This document shows positions 18,403 through 28,400 of a stretch of 64,000 nt of DNA, one piece after another (position 1 is the first letter of the stretch; each line of letters starts with the position of its first letter). Location of the stretch: contig NZ_JAGSYH010000003.1 of the NCBI RefSeq assembly GCF_025685685.1, positions 186,001 through 250,000 of the forward strand, in the 5' to 3' direction. The position numbers and the translations under genes are program-made. The notes under the pieces are model-generated. The model had not been told where the DNA came from. It ran no database searches and worked only from the letters and a program-made list of their open reading frames with translations. Source of the stretch: Acidicapsa dinghuensis. GTDB lineage: Bacteria; Acidobacteriota; Terriglobia; Terriglobales; Acidobacteriaceae.

Positions 18403-21045
18403 CTATCCACCGCTGGAGTGGACCCAGACTTCTACGCGGCGGTTCTTGGCCTGACCGTCGGGGGTGACGTTGCTGGCTACGGGCATTTCGTCGCCGAGAG
18501 CGTAGACCTGCGCGTTGATGCCGTTCTGTTCCAGCTCGCGAGAGACGCTGTTGGCGCGGTCCATGGCGAGCTCCTTGTTGGATTTGAGGCGGCTGGGGCG
18601 GCTGTCGGTGAAACCGAGGAGCGTGATCTGGTCGTTGGGGTGCTCCTGAATGTAGTTCTTGAGGCGCAGAACATTGTCTTCGGCAAGGCTGTCGAGCGAG
18701 TACTGATTGCCGCCAGCGAGGTTGGCGTTGCCACTGGTGAAGCGGAAGCTGATGCCGAGGCGGCCTTTGCCGTTGACGGCTTCACGGTAGTCCGGCGGGG
18801 CGTCGAGCGATACCTCGAAGGGATGCACCTTGGGGATGAGCGAGACGAAGTCGTTGGAGGCTACGACGTTTTGGCCGTCTGCGCCCTGAGCGAAGGCGAT
18901 GAAATCTGCAGCTTGCTTGCTGGAGTCGCGCGGCTGGTAGAGATAGAGGCGGCGGGTGAGAACGTAGTCCTCTGTGGAGACGGTGAGGGCGTTGGCGTAG
19001 AGCGGCATCGTTCCCTGGTCGGAGACAGCGACTGAACGAACGCCGCCAGCCTGAGTGAAGGTAACGTAGCCGATGCCGTCGGGATCGGAGAGCACTTTGT
19101 CTACGACGGACTGGCCGTTGGAGAACTGGTCGGCTGAGTCGATGGCGGTGAGCTTGCCTTTGCTGCCGACGAGCTTATTGCGGAACATCTCGTAGGTGCC
19201 GGAGGTGAGTTCGCGGCCGTAGCAGTGGATGTGTCCGCCGGTGCCGCCGATCTCAGACCATTGGCTCGTGGAACCGGTGAAGATGCCGCGCAGCTGGCTG
19301 ATGGACAAGGATGCGATGTGGTTGGCGGGATTCACGATGACGGCGATGCCATCGAGGGCGACTACGTGCTCGTTGGCGTTGGATGAGGGCAGATAGCTCA
19401 GATCGGGCGAGTCGCTGCTGGAGTAAGGACGCGACGCCATGCCGAGATCGGCGGTCTGTCCGGCCAGCGCGGTGAAGGCGTTGCCGGAACCGTTGGAGAC
19501 GATGTGGATGATCTTCTTTGCGCCGTTGACGCGGCCGGAGATCTCGAAGATCTTGTAGTCTTTGCCGTCCTTGTCCTTGGCGGTCTTTACATCGGTATGG
19601 ATGCCGGAGGCGTGAAGCACGCGGTCCATATAGGTCGAGGCGAGAGCGGGTGCTAGCTTGTCGCCGACAGAAGTGGAGCCCTCGAGACGCAGAATGACGT
19701 CGCCGCGCATGAACCACCAGACACCTCCGCCGATTGCGGCCAGGAGCAGCACGGCGGCGAGGATCATCAAAGGCTTGGACAGGCCGCCTCGTTTCGGTTG
19801 TGGTGCGGGATTTAGGGTTGCGGACTGCACGGCGTAGGGATGCTGCGAGGGCGGAGGTTGGATGGGCGGAGCACTGTGCGGTCCGGATGGCTGCTGATAG
19901 ACGCCAGATCCCGAAACAACACCGGGGGCTGAGGAGTTCGTGCCTGCCTGCCATGGGGTTTGCGGATACTGCGGCTGCGGCCACGGCTGCTGTGGCAGAG
20001 GTTGCTGCTGCGGCCATGACTGCTGTTGAGGCCATGATTGTTGTGCGGGGGCTTGAGGCTGCGGCGTGACCGGTCCTTGATATGGAGCCTGCGGATAAGG
20101 CTGCACGACGGTTGGCGGATGGGCCGGTTGCTGCGCTGGATATGGATTGGCCCAGGAGGAGGTGAGGCCGCCGCGATAAGAACGCAGCATCTCCATTGGC
20201 AGATTTTCTTCGCGGTAGGCGGCCAGCAGCGCCTGAGCCATCTCGTGGCAGCTCTGGAAGCGGTTTGCAGGGTCTTTCGCCATTGCCTTCCAGACGATCC
20301 ACTCCAGACGCGCGGGGACATTCGGGTTGCGCGAGTGCAACGGGTCGGGCATGCGGTTTACATGGTCGGTCTGGATGGTGAAATCGGTATCGGTTGCGGT
20401 TCCGAATGGCGGCGCGCCTGTGAGCATCTCATAGAGCACGCAGGCGAAGCTGTAGATATCGCTGCCGGCGCCGACACGCGCCGGGGCGGTGATCTGCTCG
20501 GGGCTCATGTAGAGCGAGGTGCCGAGAACCTGCCCAGTCATGGTCTTACGCGCTTCGCGCGTGGCGAGAGCGATGCCGAAATCGGTAAGCCGTACCGCTC
20601 CGTCTGACTTAATGAGAATGTTGGAAGGCTTGATGTCGCGATGGATCAACGCTCCATCGGAAAGGGAGTGCGTGTATTCAAGCGCATCAAGCACCTGCAG
20701 CGCGATATCGATCGATTCGGGAACCGGCATGGGTCGGCCGTTTAACGTGGCGAGATGCCGGTCCAGGCTGCTCTCGACGTACTCCATGACGATGTAGTTC
20801 TGCTCGGCCTCGGTGACCACGGTGAAGATCTGCACAATGTTGGGGTGGTGCAGTCCGGACTGACGCCACGCCTCGTCGCGGAAGCGCGATTGAATTTCGC
20901 GGTTGGCGGCCAGATGCGGCAAGATGAACTTCACCGCAAACTGCCGGTTCATGTGAGGATTGCGCGCCAGCCAAACCTCGGCCATACCGCCTGTGCCGAG
21001 TTGCCGGATCATCTCGAAGTCACCGATTCGTGTACCCGCCTGCAT
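18403..21045 (-). CDS. Ser/Thr protein kinase - PstS-like binding protein - OmpA fusion
   Basis: 880 residues. 1-280: Hanks-type kinase with Gly-rich loop GTGGMAEV (17-24), AVK Lys39, HRDIKPSN (135-142), DFG (155-157) and SPEQ. 300-415: Pro/Gln-rich linker. 424-446: single membrane helix. 452-about 745: periplasmic phosphate-binding-type module (EGSTSVGDKLAPALAS, TADLGMASRPYSSSD, DGIAVIVNPANHIASLSISQLRGIFTGS, DPDGIGYVTF). 782-880: OmpA C-like peptidoglycan-binding domain (ITLLGFTDSRPS..., AKNRRVEVWV). A cytoplasmic kinase is thus joined to an outside ligand sensor and a wall anchor. ATG 21045 matches the kinase start. The ligand could be phosphate or another anion. Confidence 0.93.
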   Translation of the reverse strand: MQAGTRIGDFEMIRQLGTGGMAEVWLARNPHMNRQFAVKFILPHLAANREIQSRFRDEAWRQSGLHHPNIVQIFTVVTEAEQNYIVMEYVESSLDRHLATLNGRPMPVPESIDIALQVLDALEYTHSLSDGALIHRDIKPSNILIKSDGAVRLTDFGIALATREARKTMTGQVLGTSLYMSPEQITAPARVGAGSDIYSFACVLYEMLTGAPPFGTATDTDFTIQTDHVNRMPDPLHSRNPNVPARLEWIVWKAMAKDPANRFQSCHEMAQALLAAYREENLPMEMLRSYRGGLTSSWANPYPAQQPAHPPTVVQPYPQAPYQGPVTPQPQAPAQQSWPQQQSWPQQQPLPQQPWPQPQYPQTPWQAGTNSSAPGVVSGSGVYQQPSGPHSAPPIQPPPSQHPYAVQSATLNPAPQPKRGGLSKPLMILAAVLLLAAIGGGVWWFMRGDVILRLEGSTSVGDKLAPALASTYMDRVLHASGIHTDVKTAKDKDGKDYKIFEISGRVNGAKKIIHIVSNGSGNAFTALAGQTADLGMASRPYSSSDSPDLSYLPSSNANEHVVALDGIAVIVNPANHIASLSISQLRGIFTGSTSQWSEIGGTGGHIHCYGRELTSGTYEMFRNKLVGSKGKLTAIDSADQFSNGQSVVDKVLSDPDGIGYVTFTQAGGVRSVAVSDQGTMPLYANALTVSTEDYVLTRRLYLYQPRDSSKQAADFIAFAQGADGQNVVASNDFVSLIPKVHPFEVSLDAPPDYREAVNGKGRLGISFRFTSGNANLAGGNQYSLDSLAEDNVLRLKNYIQEHPNDQITLLGFTDSRPSRLKSNKELAMDRANSVSRELEQNGINAQVYALGDEMPVASNVTPDGQAKNRRVEVWVHSSGG

Positions 21046-21434
21046 AATTCCCTCGTAACCAACTCAGCGAGTTTTTTCGCAGCATCTGCTCAAAAAGCCG
21101 GAATGAAATGCCCGAGGGGGAATGCTGCGGCGCGAGGCGACGGGCGCAGAAAGCACCTACGCGAGCCTCAGTACGCAGTTCGGATGTGCTGCGAGCTTAC
21201 TTAATGTTTGTAGCGGGATAAGTGTTTCGATTGTGTTAATTCCAGCGGATTTTCTGTGAGAAGCTGGCGGCTGAGTTAGTAACTCGGAAGATAGGCAGAT
21301 TGTCAGCGGCTGATCCCGTCGAGCACCGGGAGACTGAATCTTGCTGTGCCGGGATTTCGTATGGACTTGAGTGCATACGCTGCAAGCGCCGCCCCCAAAG
21401 CAGGCGCGGGACGTCTATACGATAGAATGGGTCG
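21046..21434. other. Intergenic region upstream of the kinase fusion gene
   Basis: A 389-bp gap between divergent genes. It must carry promoters for the kinase gene (minus) and the small membrane genes (plus), but I find no strong operator, riboswitch or small gene. Confidence 0.4.
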
Positions 21435-21830
21435 ATGAGCACTGTAGCCAGCAAGAGCTCCGCTGCGAGCGGATTCAAATATGGGCCTCTGATCGCGGGG
21501 TGGCTCATCCCCGGCGCGGGGCACCTGATGCAGAAGAAGTGGATTCGCGGGGCGTTGCTGTTTGTCGCCATCGGCAGCATGTTTGTGCTGGGCGTGGCGA
21601 TGCAGGGCAAGCTGTTTACCAGCGCGCAGGGCATTCTGGATATGCTGGGACTGGCCGGCGACCTGGGGAGCGGGCTGTTTTACGTGGTGACGCGCCAGCT
21701 TGGCCTGGGAGCGGATGCCATTCAGGTGACGACGGCGGATTACGGCACGCGGTTTATCGTGATCGCGGGACTGCTGAACATTATTGCAGCGGTGGATGCG
21801 CACAACCTGTACATAGGCAGGAAACGATGA
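21435..21830 (+). CDS. Small membrane protein, DUF6677-like
   Basis: 131 residues. Begins with a short polar stretch and FKYGPLIAGWLIPGAGHLMQKKWIRGALLFVAIGSMFVLGVAMQGKLF, a glycine/proline-rich motif followed by two predicted membrane helices, with a further helix near the C-terminus (FIVIAGLLNIIAAVDAHNLYIGRKR). It resembles acidobacterial DUF6677 proteins of unknown function. ATG 21435. The stop overlaps the next ATG (ATGA), so the two genes form a coupled pair. Confidence 0.7.
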   Translation: MSTVASKSSAASGFKYGPLIAGWLIPGAGHLMQKKWIRGALLFVAIGSMFVLGVAMQGKLFTSAQGILDMLGLAGDLGSGLFYVVTRQLGLGADAIQVTTADYGTRFIVIAGLLNIIAAVDAHNLYIGRKR

Positions 21831-22009
21831 CCCTTCATCCATCGCACTTTTCGGCTGTGCTGCTGTTCTCCTTCTTTGTCTCGATCGTGCTGGGCATTAC
21901 GCAGCGCGATGAGGCGAAGCGCATGTTCAAGTATGGCGCGGCGGCGTTTGGGCTCTTCGTTGGGTCGGCGATTGTGCTGAGCTGGCTGATGTACTTCATG
22001 GCGCGTTGA
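21827..22009 (+). CDS. Small two-helix membrane protein
   Basis: 60 residues: MTLHPSHFSAVLLFSFFVSIVLGIT, a charged loop QRDEAKRMFKYGA, then AAFGLFVGSAIVLSWLMYFMAR. Two membrane helices with an in-between basic loop predict both ends on the same side. ATG 21827 overlaps the preceding stop by four bases. Function unknown; probably a partner of the DUF6677-like protein. Confidence 0.7.
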   Translation: MTLHPSHFSAVLLFSFFVSIVLGITQRDEAKRMFKYGAAAFGLFVGSAIVLSWLMYFMAR

Positions 22010-22059
22010 GCACGACTTTCTGTACTTACAGAGCAACGCGGCGCGATTGCCCGCGGTTT

Positions 22060-23610
22060 CTATTCCGGATCTACAAGCTCGTAGTTGACGAAGGCCAGGT
22101 GCTGGCTGTCGGGAGCCCAGTTGGGCGTGTTCATGGTGCCTGAGCCGCCGAAGACATCGACAAGATCGCGAATTTTGCGGTCGCTTAGCGACATGAGACG
22201 CAGCGAAATGTCCTTGTTTGCTGGGTGGCCGGTTACGTCTTTGGGATAGCTCAGGAAGACGATCCATTTGCCGTCGGGCGAGGGATGCGGCGTCCAGTTG
22301 TTCCAGTCGTCTGAGGTGATCTGCTCGGCGCCTGTGCCGTCTGCACGCATGCGCCAGATCTGCATGGTGCCACCGCCACGGTCGGAGTTGAAGTAGATGT
22401 ATTGGCCGTCAGGCGAATAGTCGGGGTCGTCGCTGATGCCTGCTGTGGTGGTGATGCGCGTTTCAGCACCACCTTGTGCGGGGATGCTCCAGATGTCTCC
22501 GCCGCCGGGATGGGGGCGGGTGAAGGCGATGGTTTTGCCGTCGGGCGACCAGCTATGGAAGTACGAAGATGGATTCTGCGTGATGATGCGTGGTGTGCCT
22601 CCGTCGATGGGCACTGCGTAGACGTGCGATCCGGACGCGTCGGGCATGCTGCAACTGATGGCCAGCTCTTTGCCGTCGGGCGAGGTTCCATGGCTGCCGT
22701 TGCATGCGGTGGCTGAGCCTATCTCAAGCGCTGTGGGCGCGCCGTCTCCCGCAGTCGCGGCGGGCACCGACATGATGCGACCGCTCATGTCTAAGAAGAG
22801 CGACTTGCCATCGCGCGACCAGTTGGGCGCCTGGAAGCGGCCTGCCTGCGAGGAGACGACTCTTGAGACGGGCGCATCGGGACTGATGGAGATGGTGGTG
22901 AGCGTGCTGTAAAGCGTCGGCGCTGAGGCCATCGGTTTCATATCTGAGAGCTGGTGAATTTCGACGTTGGAGAAGATGGCTGTTTCCGACAGATCTTTGT
23001 CATGCGAGCAAACACCGAGGCCGATATAGAAGGGTCCGTCAAGATGCACGCGGGCGGCTGCGCCCGAGAAATGCAATGGCTCGCCATGAAAGCTGACGAA
23101 CATGAGAATGTGGTCGCCGTGCTTCTCGATGCGGAAGCGCGTTGGCGCGTCGGTGATCTTTGTGAAGTTCAACTCAACATCGGAAGTCATGGCGCCTATT
23201 TGCGGACGATATTGCAGCGCTGTCAGTCCAACCCCGTGCAGTGCCACGTCGGCATAAACTGAGTCGGCAGCGAGGCTCTGCCGCATGATCAGCACAGCTT
23301 TGCGATGAGGATTGCTGCCCACTTTGGGAAAGCGGATATCCGCCGTGACTGAAACATCTCCGGAGATTTTCTTCCATGCGAACTGGAAGGCATCTTCAGT
23401 GGTCCACATATTTGCGCCGGAGCCGGTGATGGTGTATGTCCTGTTTGCTGCGTCATAAGTTGTGATGCCGGGATGCAGCACTGTTCCAACGTCTGCATGG
23501 CTCTCGAACTCGCCGACGGCAGTGGAAGAAGCAGCGGCAAAAGATGCAGCAGAATCAGCCGCAAGGCACAGCGCGGCACAGAGAACGAGAGAAGAGCCAA
23601 AGCATCGCAT
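22060..23610 (-). CDS. Exported protein: lectin-like domain plus TolB/PD40 beta-propeller
   Basis: 516 residues with a signal peptide (MRCFGSSLVLCAALCLAADSAASFAA). Residues about 35-220 resemble a DUF1349/concanavalin-like sandwich (ISGDVSVTADIRFP, ADVALHGVGLTALQYR, FRIEKHGDHILMFVSF, FYIGLGVCSHDKD). Residues 260-515 carry repeated WSRDGKSL / SWSPDGKTIAF / DYSPDGQYIYF / HPSPDGKWIVFL / WAPDSQHLAF blades, a TolB-type propeller. It is probably periplasmic; a role in carbohydrate binding or sensing is inferred from the neighbouring GH115 gene, which is divergently transcribed. Confidence 0.82.
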   Translation of the reverse strand: MRCFGSSLVLCAALCLAADSAASFAAASSTAVGEFESHADVGTVLHPGITTYDAANRTYTITGSGANMWTTEDAFQFAWKKISGDVSVTADIRFPKVGSNPHRKAVLIMRQSLAADSVYADVALHGVGLTALQYRPQIGAMTSDVELNFTKITDAPTRFRIEKHGDHILMFVSFHGEPLHFSGAAARVHLDGPFYIGLGVCSHDKDLSETAIFSNVEIHQLSDMKPMASAPTLYSTLTTISISPDAPVSRVVSSQAGRFQAPNWSRDGKSLFLDMSGRIMSVPAATAGDGAPTALEIGSATACNGSHGTSPDGKELAISCSMPDASGSHVYAVPIDGGTPRIITQNPSSYFHSWSPDGKTIAFTRPHPGGGDIWSIPAQGGAETRITTTAGISDDPDYSPDGQYIYFNSDRGGGTMQIWRMRADGTGAEQITSDDWNNWTPHPSPDGKWIVFLSYPKDVTGHPANKDISLRLMSLSDRKIRDLVDVFGGSGTMNTPNWAPDSQHLAFVNYELVDPE

Positions 23611-23710
23611 GGGCGAACTGTAAGCTGCGACGGAGTGGGTGTCAAGATGGCTGGCGATTTATTTCGGGACTTGCAATATATCGATTTACCACTGTATAAA
23701 GATTGCGCCC

Positions 23711-26629
23711 ATGGACCCTCTTCCCTTTCGCTGCGAGGCTGCCGTGGCCCGTATCGCGCGGGCCCTGGTGACGGTTTCTCTTTTGCTGTTTGCGGTCTGC
23801 TGCACGCTGCAAGCGCGGGCGCTTGGAGAAAAGAAATATGCCGGCGTTACGCCAACTCCAGGCAGCTTTGCGCTCGCGGTGAACGGCAAGACGGCAACTA
23901 TCTTTGTCGATCCGCAGGAATATCCGGGAGTGACGCGCGCAGCGCATGATCTGCAGGCGGATGTGCAACGGGTTACTTCTCTTACGCCGCAGCTTGAAGA
24001 ACGGAAGCCGTCGGGCGATGCGGTGATTATCGGCACCATCGGCAAAAGTGCGCTGATCGATGAGTTGATTCACAGACACAAAATCGATGTGGCGGAGATT
24101 CGCGGCAAGTGGGAGTGCACGCTGGTGCAGGTGGTGGAGCGTCCGATGCCGGGTGTTGCGCGAGCGCTGGTGATTGCGGGTAGCGATAAACGCGGGACGA
24201 TTTACGGCATCTACGATATCTCGGAACAGATTGGCGTTTCGCCGTGGTATTGGTGGGCGGATGTGCCGGTGCACCACAAGGATGCGCTGTATATCGACGC
24301 GGGACGTTATGTGCATGGTGAGCCGGCGGTGAAGTATCGCGGCATCTTTCTCAATGACGAAGCGCCTGCGCTGACGGGCTGGGCGCATGAAAAGTTTGGC
24401 GGGCTGAATCATCAGTTCTATGCGAAGGTCTTTGAGCTGCTGTTGCGATTGCGCGCAAATTATCTGTGGCCTGCAATGTGGGGCAATGCGTTCAACGAAG
24501 ACGATCCGGAGAATCCGAAGCTGGCGAATGAATACGGCATTGCGATGGGAACGAGTCATCATGAGCCGATGATTCGTGCGCAGCAGGAGTGGAAGCGGCA
24601 TGGAACGGGTCCGTGGGACTACTCGGCAAACGGTGAAGAGCTACGCAAATTCTGGACCGAGGGGATTGAACGCAACAAGAATTACGAGAGCACGATCACG
24701 ATTGGCATTCGCGGCGATGGCGATATGCCGATGACCGAAGGGCAAAATATTGCGCTGCTGGAAAAGATTGTCTCGGACCAGCGCAAGATCATCGCGGATC
24801 ATCTTACGCCGACGCTGGCTTCCGATCCGCAGGTGTGGGCGCTCTACAAAGAGGTGCAGGCTTATTACGAAAAAGGCATGCGTGTGCCGGATGATGTGAC
24901 GCTGCTGTGGTGTGACGATAACTGGGGCAACATTCGGCGGCTGCCGACGCCGGAGGAGCGCAAGCGGGCGGGCGGAGCGGGCATCTACTACCACTTTGAT
25001 TATGTGGGCGATCCGCGCAACTACAAGTGGATCAATACGAACCCGATTCCGAAGGTGTGGGAGCAGATGAATCTTGCGCTGCATTATGGCGCGACGAAGA
25101 TCTGGGTGGTGAATGTCGGCGACCTGAAGCCGATGGAGTTTCCGATTGAGTTTTTTCTTGATTTTGCGCGCGATCCGCAACGATGGGACAAGGATCATTT
25201 GCAGGAGTTCACGCGATTGTGGGCGGCGCGCGAGTTTGGCCCGGAGCATGCGGATGAGATCGCGGATCTTGTATCAACGGAGCTGAAATATCAGGGCCGC
25301 CGCAAGCCTGAGTTGCTGGAGCCGGATACTTACAGCCTGACGAATTACGACGAAGCCGACCGCGTGGAGCAGGAGTGGAAGGATCTGCTAGCGAGAGCAG
25401 AGGCGTTGCAGAAGGAGATTCCTGCGGATGAACAGGATGCTTACTTTGAGCTGGTGCTGCATCCAATCAAGGCTCCAACGATTGTGAATGAGATGTACAT
25501 TGCGGCGGGCCGCAATCATCTATACGCACGCGAAGGCCGCGCCGATGCGAACGATTATGCGGATCAGGTGCGCTCGCTCTTCAAGGCCGATGCTGATTTG
25601 ACGGACCAGTACAACCATGTGCTGGCGAACGGCAAGTGGGACCACATGATGGACCAGACGCATCTGGGCTACTGGTACTGGCAGCAGCCTCCGGTGAATG
25701 CGATGCCTGCAGTCACTGAAATGCAACCGCTGGCCGAGCCGCAGATGGCGGTGAATGCGGAAGGAGCATTCAGCTCTGAGGGAGCGTCAGGATACGCGCC
25801 GCCGCATTTGAGCTTTGATAACTACGAACGTGAGACTCGCTACGTCGATGTCTTCAATCGCGGAACAGGGTCGTTTCACTTCACCGCATCGGCTTCCGAT
25901 CCGTGGATCGTGCTTAGCACTAACGGCGCTGAGGTTAGTAAATCTGTGCGCCTGCACATCAGCGTTGATTGGGATAAGGTTCCTTCCGAACAGGCCGAGG
26001 GAACCGTTACGATCGCATCTGGAAACGGTATGCCGATTAAGGTTCGCATTTCTGCGACAAAACCGGCAATGCCTTCGCGGGCAGCGCCGGGTGGCTTTGT
26101 TGAAAGCGACGGATATGTTTCGATGGATGCCGCACACTACACGGGCATCTCGGCGAGCGGCGATCTGCACTGGGATCGCATACCCGATTATGGATTGACC
26201 GGCTCGGCTATGAGCGTGTTTCCTGTGATCGCGGCGAGTGTGCTGCCTCCGCAGCCGACAGCGGCGCTCGATTACAAGGTGTATCTCTTCGACAAGGGCG
26301 ACTTCACATTGCAGACGATCATCGGGCCTTCGCTCAACTTTGTGCCGGGTCGCGGATTACGCTATTCGGTTGCGGTGGACGATCAGCCTGCAATCGTTGT
26401 CGATGCGCTGGAGCGCAATACCGATCAGGACTGGGCAAAGTCAGTGAGCGATGAATGCCGCAAGATCGAGACGAAGCTGCACATCGATCAGTCCGGCTAT
26501 CACACGCTCAGGATCGGTGTTGTTGATCCTGGTGTGGTACTGGAAAAGCTGGTGCTGAGTTATGGCGCGCTGAAGCCCAGCTATCTTGGACCGCCGGAGA
26601 GCTTCCACGGCGTGCTGGCGCAGAAGTGA
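23711..26629 (+). CDS. Glycoside hydrolase family 115 (xylan alpha-1,2-glucuronidase type)
   Basis: 972 residues with a signal peptide (VARIARALVTVSLLLFAVCCTLQARA). The GH115 core is recognised by GTIYGIYDISEQIGVSPWYWWADVP, YRGIFLNDEAPALTGW, LLRLRANYLWPAMWGNAF, YGIAMGTSHHEPM, IGIRGDGDMPM, TLLWCDDNWGNIRRLP, GGAGIYYHFDYVG and the C-terminal beta domain. Family members release 4-O-methyl-glucuronic acid from xylan or act on arabinogalactan. ATG 23711 gives the signal peptide; the upstream in-frame extension does not. It is the largest enzyme of a polysaccharide-degradation neighbourhood. Confidence 0.93.
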   Translation: MDPLPFRCEAAVARIARALVTVSLLLFAVCCTLQARALGEKKYAGVTPTPGSFALAVNGKTATIFVDPQEYPGVTRAAHDLQADVQRVTSLTPQLEERKPSGDAVIIGTIGKSALIDELIHRHKIDVAEIRGKWECTLVQVVERPMPGVARALVIAGSDKRGTIYGIYDISEQIGVSPWYWWADVPVHHKDALYIDAGRYVHGEPAVKYRGIFLNDEAPALTGWAHEKFGGLNHQFYAKVFELLLRLRANYLWPAMWGNAFNEDDPENPKLANEYGIAMGTSHHEPMIRAQQEWKRHGTGPWDYSANGEELRKFWTEGIERNKNYESTITIGIRGDGDMPMTEGQNIALLEKIVSDQRKIIADHLTPTLASDPQVWALYKEVQAYYEKGMRVPDDVTLLWCDDNWGNIRRLPTPEERKRAGGAGIYYHFDYVGDPRNYKWINTNPIPKVWEQMNLALHYGATKIWVVNVGDLKPMEFPIEFFLDFARDPQRWDKDHLQEFTRLWAAREFGPEHADEIADLVSTELKYQGRRKPELLEPDTYSLTNYDEADRVEQEWKDLLARAEALQKEIPADEQDAYFELVLHPIKAPTIVNEMYIAAGRNHLYAREGRADANDYADQVRSLFKADADLTDQYNHVLANGKWDHMMDQTHLGYWYWQQPPVNAMPAVTEMQPLAEPQMAVNAEGAFSSEGASGYAPPHLSFDNYERETRYVDVFNRGTGSFHFTASASDPWIVLSTNGAEVSKSVRLHISVDWDKVPSEQAEGTVTIASGNGMPIKVRISATKPAMPSRAAPGGFVESDGYVSMDAAHYTGISASGDLHWDRIPDYGLTGSAMSVFPVIAASVLPPQPTAALDYKVYLFDKGDFTLQTIIGPSLNFVPGRGLRYSVAVDDQPAIVVDALERNTDQDWAKSVSDECRKIETKLHIDQSGYHTLRIGVVDPGVVLEKLVLSYGALKPSYLGPPESFHGVLAQK

Positions 26630-26647
26630 GGCTGGCGTAGCGTAGCG

Positions 26648-27427
26648 TTATATTGTGAGAAACTCCGTCGCTGCTTCGTTGAAAGCATCGACTGCTTCGA
26701 CATTGCAGAGATGTGCTGCATCCAACTCCACGAAATGCGCGTGTGGTATCTCATCAGCCAGGAATCGCCCGTCGTCAATGGTGGTGCTGACGTCGTGCTT
26801 GCCGGAGATGACCAGTGTTGGCGCCTTGATGCGGTGCAGCTCGTCGCGAAAATCGGCATCGCGCACGGCGGCGCAGTTGGCGGCATAACCCTCTGGAGAC
26901 ACAGAACGAAGCATATTCTCAACGATGGCAACGGAGCCGAAGGATCGAGCGCGGAAATCGGCAGTGAACCAGCGCTCCACCGTTCCAGGTATGACGGGGG
27001 CTAATCCTTCGGATTGAACCGTGGCTATACGCGCATTCCATGATTCGTCAGTGCCGATCTTTGCCGCCGTGGATGCGACGACGATCCGGCGAATCCGATC
27101 TGGTGCATGGATGCCGAGCCACTGGCCGATCTGTCCGCCCATGGAGACGCCGCAGAACAATGCTTCTTTGATCTCAAGTGAGTCGAGCAGGTTGAGAACA
27201 TCGCCGCCGAGCTGATCGACCAGGTATGGGCCAACGGGTACAGATGAGCCGCCGAGGCCGCGCGTATCGTAACGAAGCACGCGAAAATGCTTTGCAAATG
27301 CGGTCATTTGCGAGTCCCACATCTCGAGCGAAACGCCGAGAGAGTTAGACAAGACCAGGACTGGGGAAGCATCGCTTCCTTCCAGCTCGTAGCGCAGGCG
27401 GACGTCCTTCAAGTCAGCAAACGGCAT
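26648..27427 (-). CDS. 3-oxoadipate enol-lactonase-like alpha/beta hydrolase
   Basis: 259 residues, no signal peptide. Nucleophile elbow GVSMGG with Ser95 or so, acid in SGKHDVSTT, and His in LDAAHLCNVE. The opening MPFADLKDVRLRYELEG and RVLRYDTRGLGGSSVP match PcaD lactonases of the protocatechuate/catechol branch. ATG 27427 has AGGAG eight bases upstream. No other beta-ketoadipate pathway genes are nearby, so the exact substrate is uncertain; it converges on the GH115 gene. Confidence 0.78.
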   Translation of the reverse strand: MPFADLKDVRLRYELEGSDASPVLVLSNSLGVSLEMWDSQMTAFAKHFRVLRYDTRGLGGSSVPVGPYLVDQLGGDVLNLLDSLEIKEALFCGVSMGGQIGQWLGIHAPDRIRRIVVASTAAKIGTDESWNARIATVQSEGLAPVIPGTVERWFTADFRARSFGSVAIVENMLRSVSPEGYAANCAAVRDADFRDELHRIKAPTLVISGKHDVSTTIDDGRFLADEIPHAHFVELDAAHLCNVEAVDAFNEAATEFLTI

Positions 27428-27500
27428 CGCAGTTCTCCTCTCGCATCTTAGCAACCCTCAACGTGCCACAGCGTGAGCCACACCTGATTTAATAGAACGA

Positions 27501-28400
27501 ATGATGTCTCCAACATTGGTGATTCTGGCCGCGGGCATGGGCAGCCGCTACGGCGGCCTTAAGCAAACTGTACCCGTCGGCCCCGGCGGCGAATCAATCA
27601 TGGACTACTCGGTGTTTGATGCTCTGCGCGCCGGTTTCGGCACGATTGTTTTTGTAATACGCAGGCAGATGCAGAATCTCTTTCACGAGAGCTACGGTGC
27701 GAAGATTGAGCAGCGCGTACCGGTGTTGTATGCATTTCAAGAGCTCGACATGCTGCCTGCCGGATTTGCAGTGCCCGAGGGGCGCACAAAGCCATGGGGT
27801 ACTGCGCATGCGCTGCTGTCTGCTGAATCATGCGTGTGTGAGCCATTTGCGGTGATTAATGCCGATGATTTTTATGGAGCGGATGGTTTTCAGAAACTCG
27901 CCGCACATTTGCGCTCTGGCTCGCCTGACTACGCGATGGCAGGTTTTACTCTGGAGCAGACTTTATCTGAGCATGGCAGCGTGGCGCGGGGTGTCTGCGA
28001 GGTGACGGAGGCGGGCTACCTGAAGAGCATTGCCGAGTTGACAGGTATCATTCGCGAAGGCGATGGGATTATCAACATCGATGCTGCCGGACGACGGACC
28101 ACGCTCACAGGCAAGGAAGCTGTCTCGATGAATATGTGGGCTTTTACGCCTGCCGTGTTTGCGCAGCTGAACGCAGTGTTTCTGCGCTTCCTTGCGAAGA
28201 GTGGGACGAGCTTGAGCGCGGAATGCTATCTTCCTACTTCTATCAACGAACTGATCGCTCTGGGTGAGGCGCGTGTGAAGGTGATCCCGTCCAGTGCGAA
28301 TTGGTTTGGCGTAACCTATCGTGCGGACCATGGGCGTGTCGCTCGGAGCATCGCGCAACTTGTCAGCTCGGGAGAATATCCGGCGAGGCTGTGGGCATGA
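27501..28400 (+). CDS. Sugar-1-phosphate nucleotidyltransferase
   Basis: 299 residues. The N-terminal NTP-transferase signature LVILAAGMGSRYGGLKQTVPVGPGGE and the metal Asp in VINADDFYG identify the fold. It overlaps by four bases with a phosphotransferase resembling N-acetylhexosamine 1-kinase, so the pair probably converts a free sugar to its 1-phosphate and then to a nucleotide sugar. The specific sugar cannot be read from the sequence. Confidence 0.85.
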   Translation: MMSPTLVILAAGMGSRYGGLKQTVPVGPGGESIMDYSVFDALRAGFGTIVFVIRRQMQNLFHESYGAKIEQRVPVLYAFQELDMLPAGFAVPEGRTKPWGTAHALLSAESCVCEPFAVINADDFYGADGFQKLAAHLRSGSPDYAMAGFTLEQTLSEHGSVARGVCEVTEAGYLKSIAELTGIIREGDGIINIDAAGRRTTLTGKEAVSMNMWAFTPAVFAQLNAVFLRFLAKSGTSLSAECYLPTSINELIALGEARVKVIPSSANWFGVTYRADHGRVARSIAQLVSSGEYPARLWA

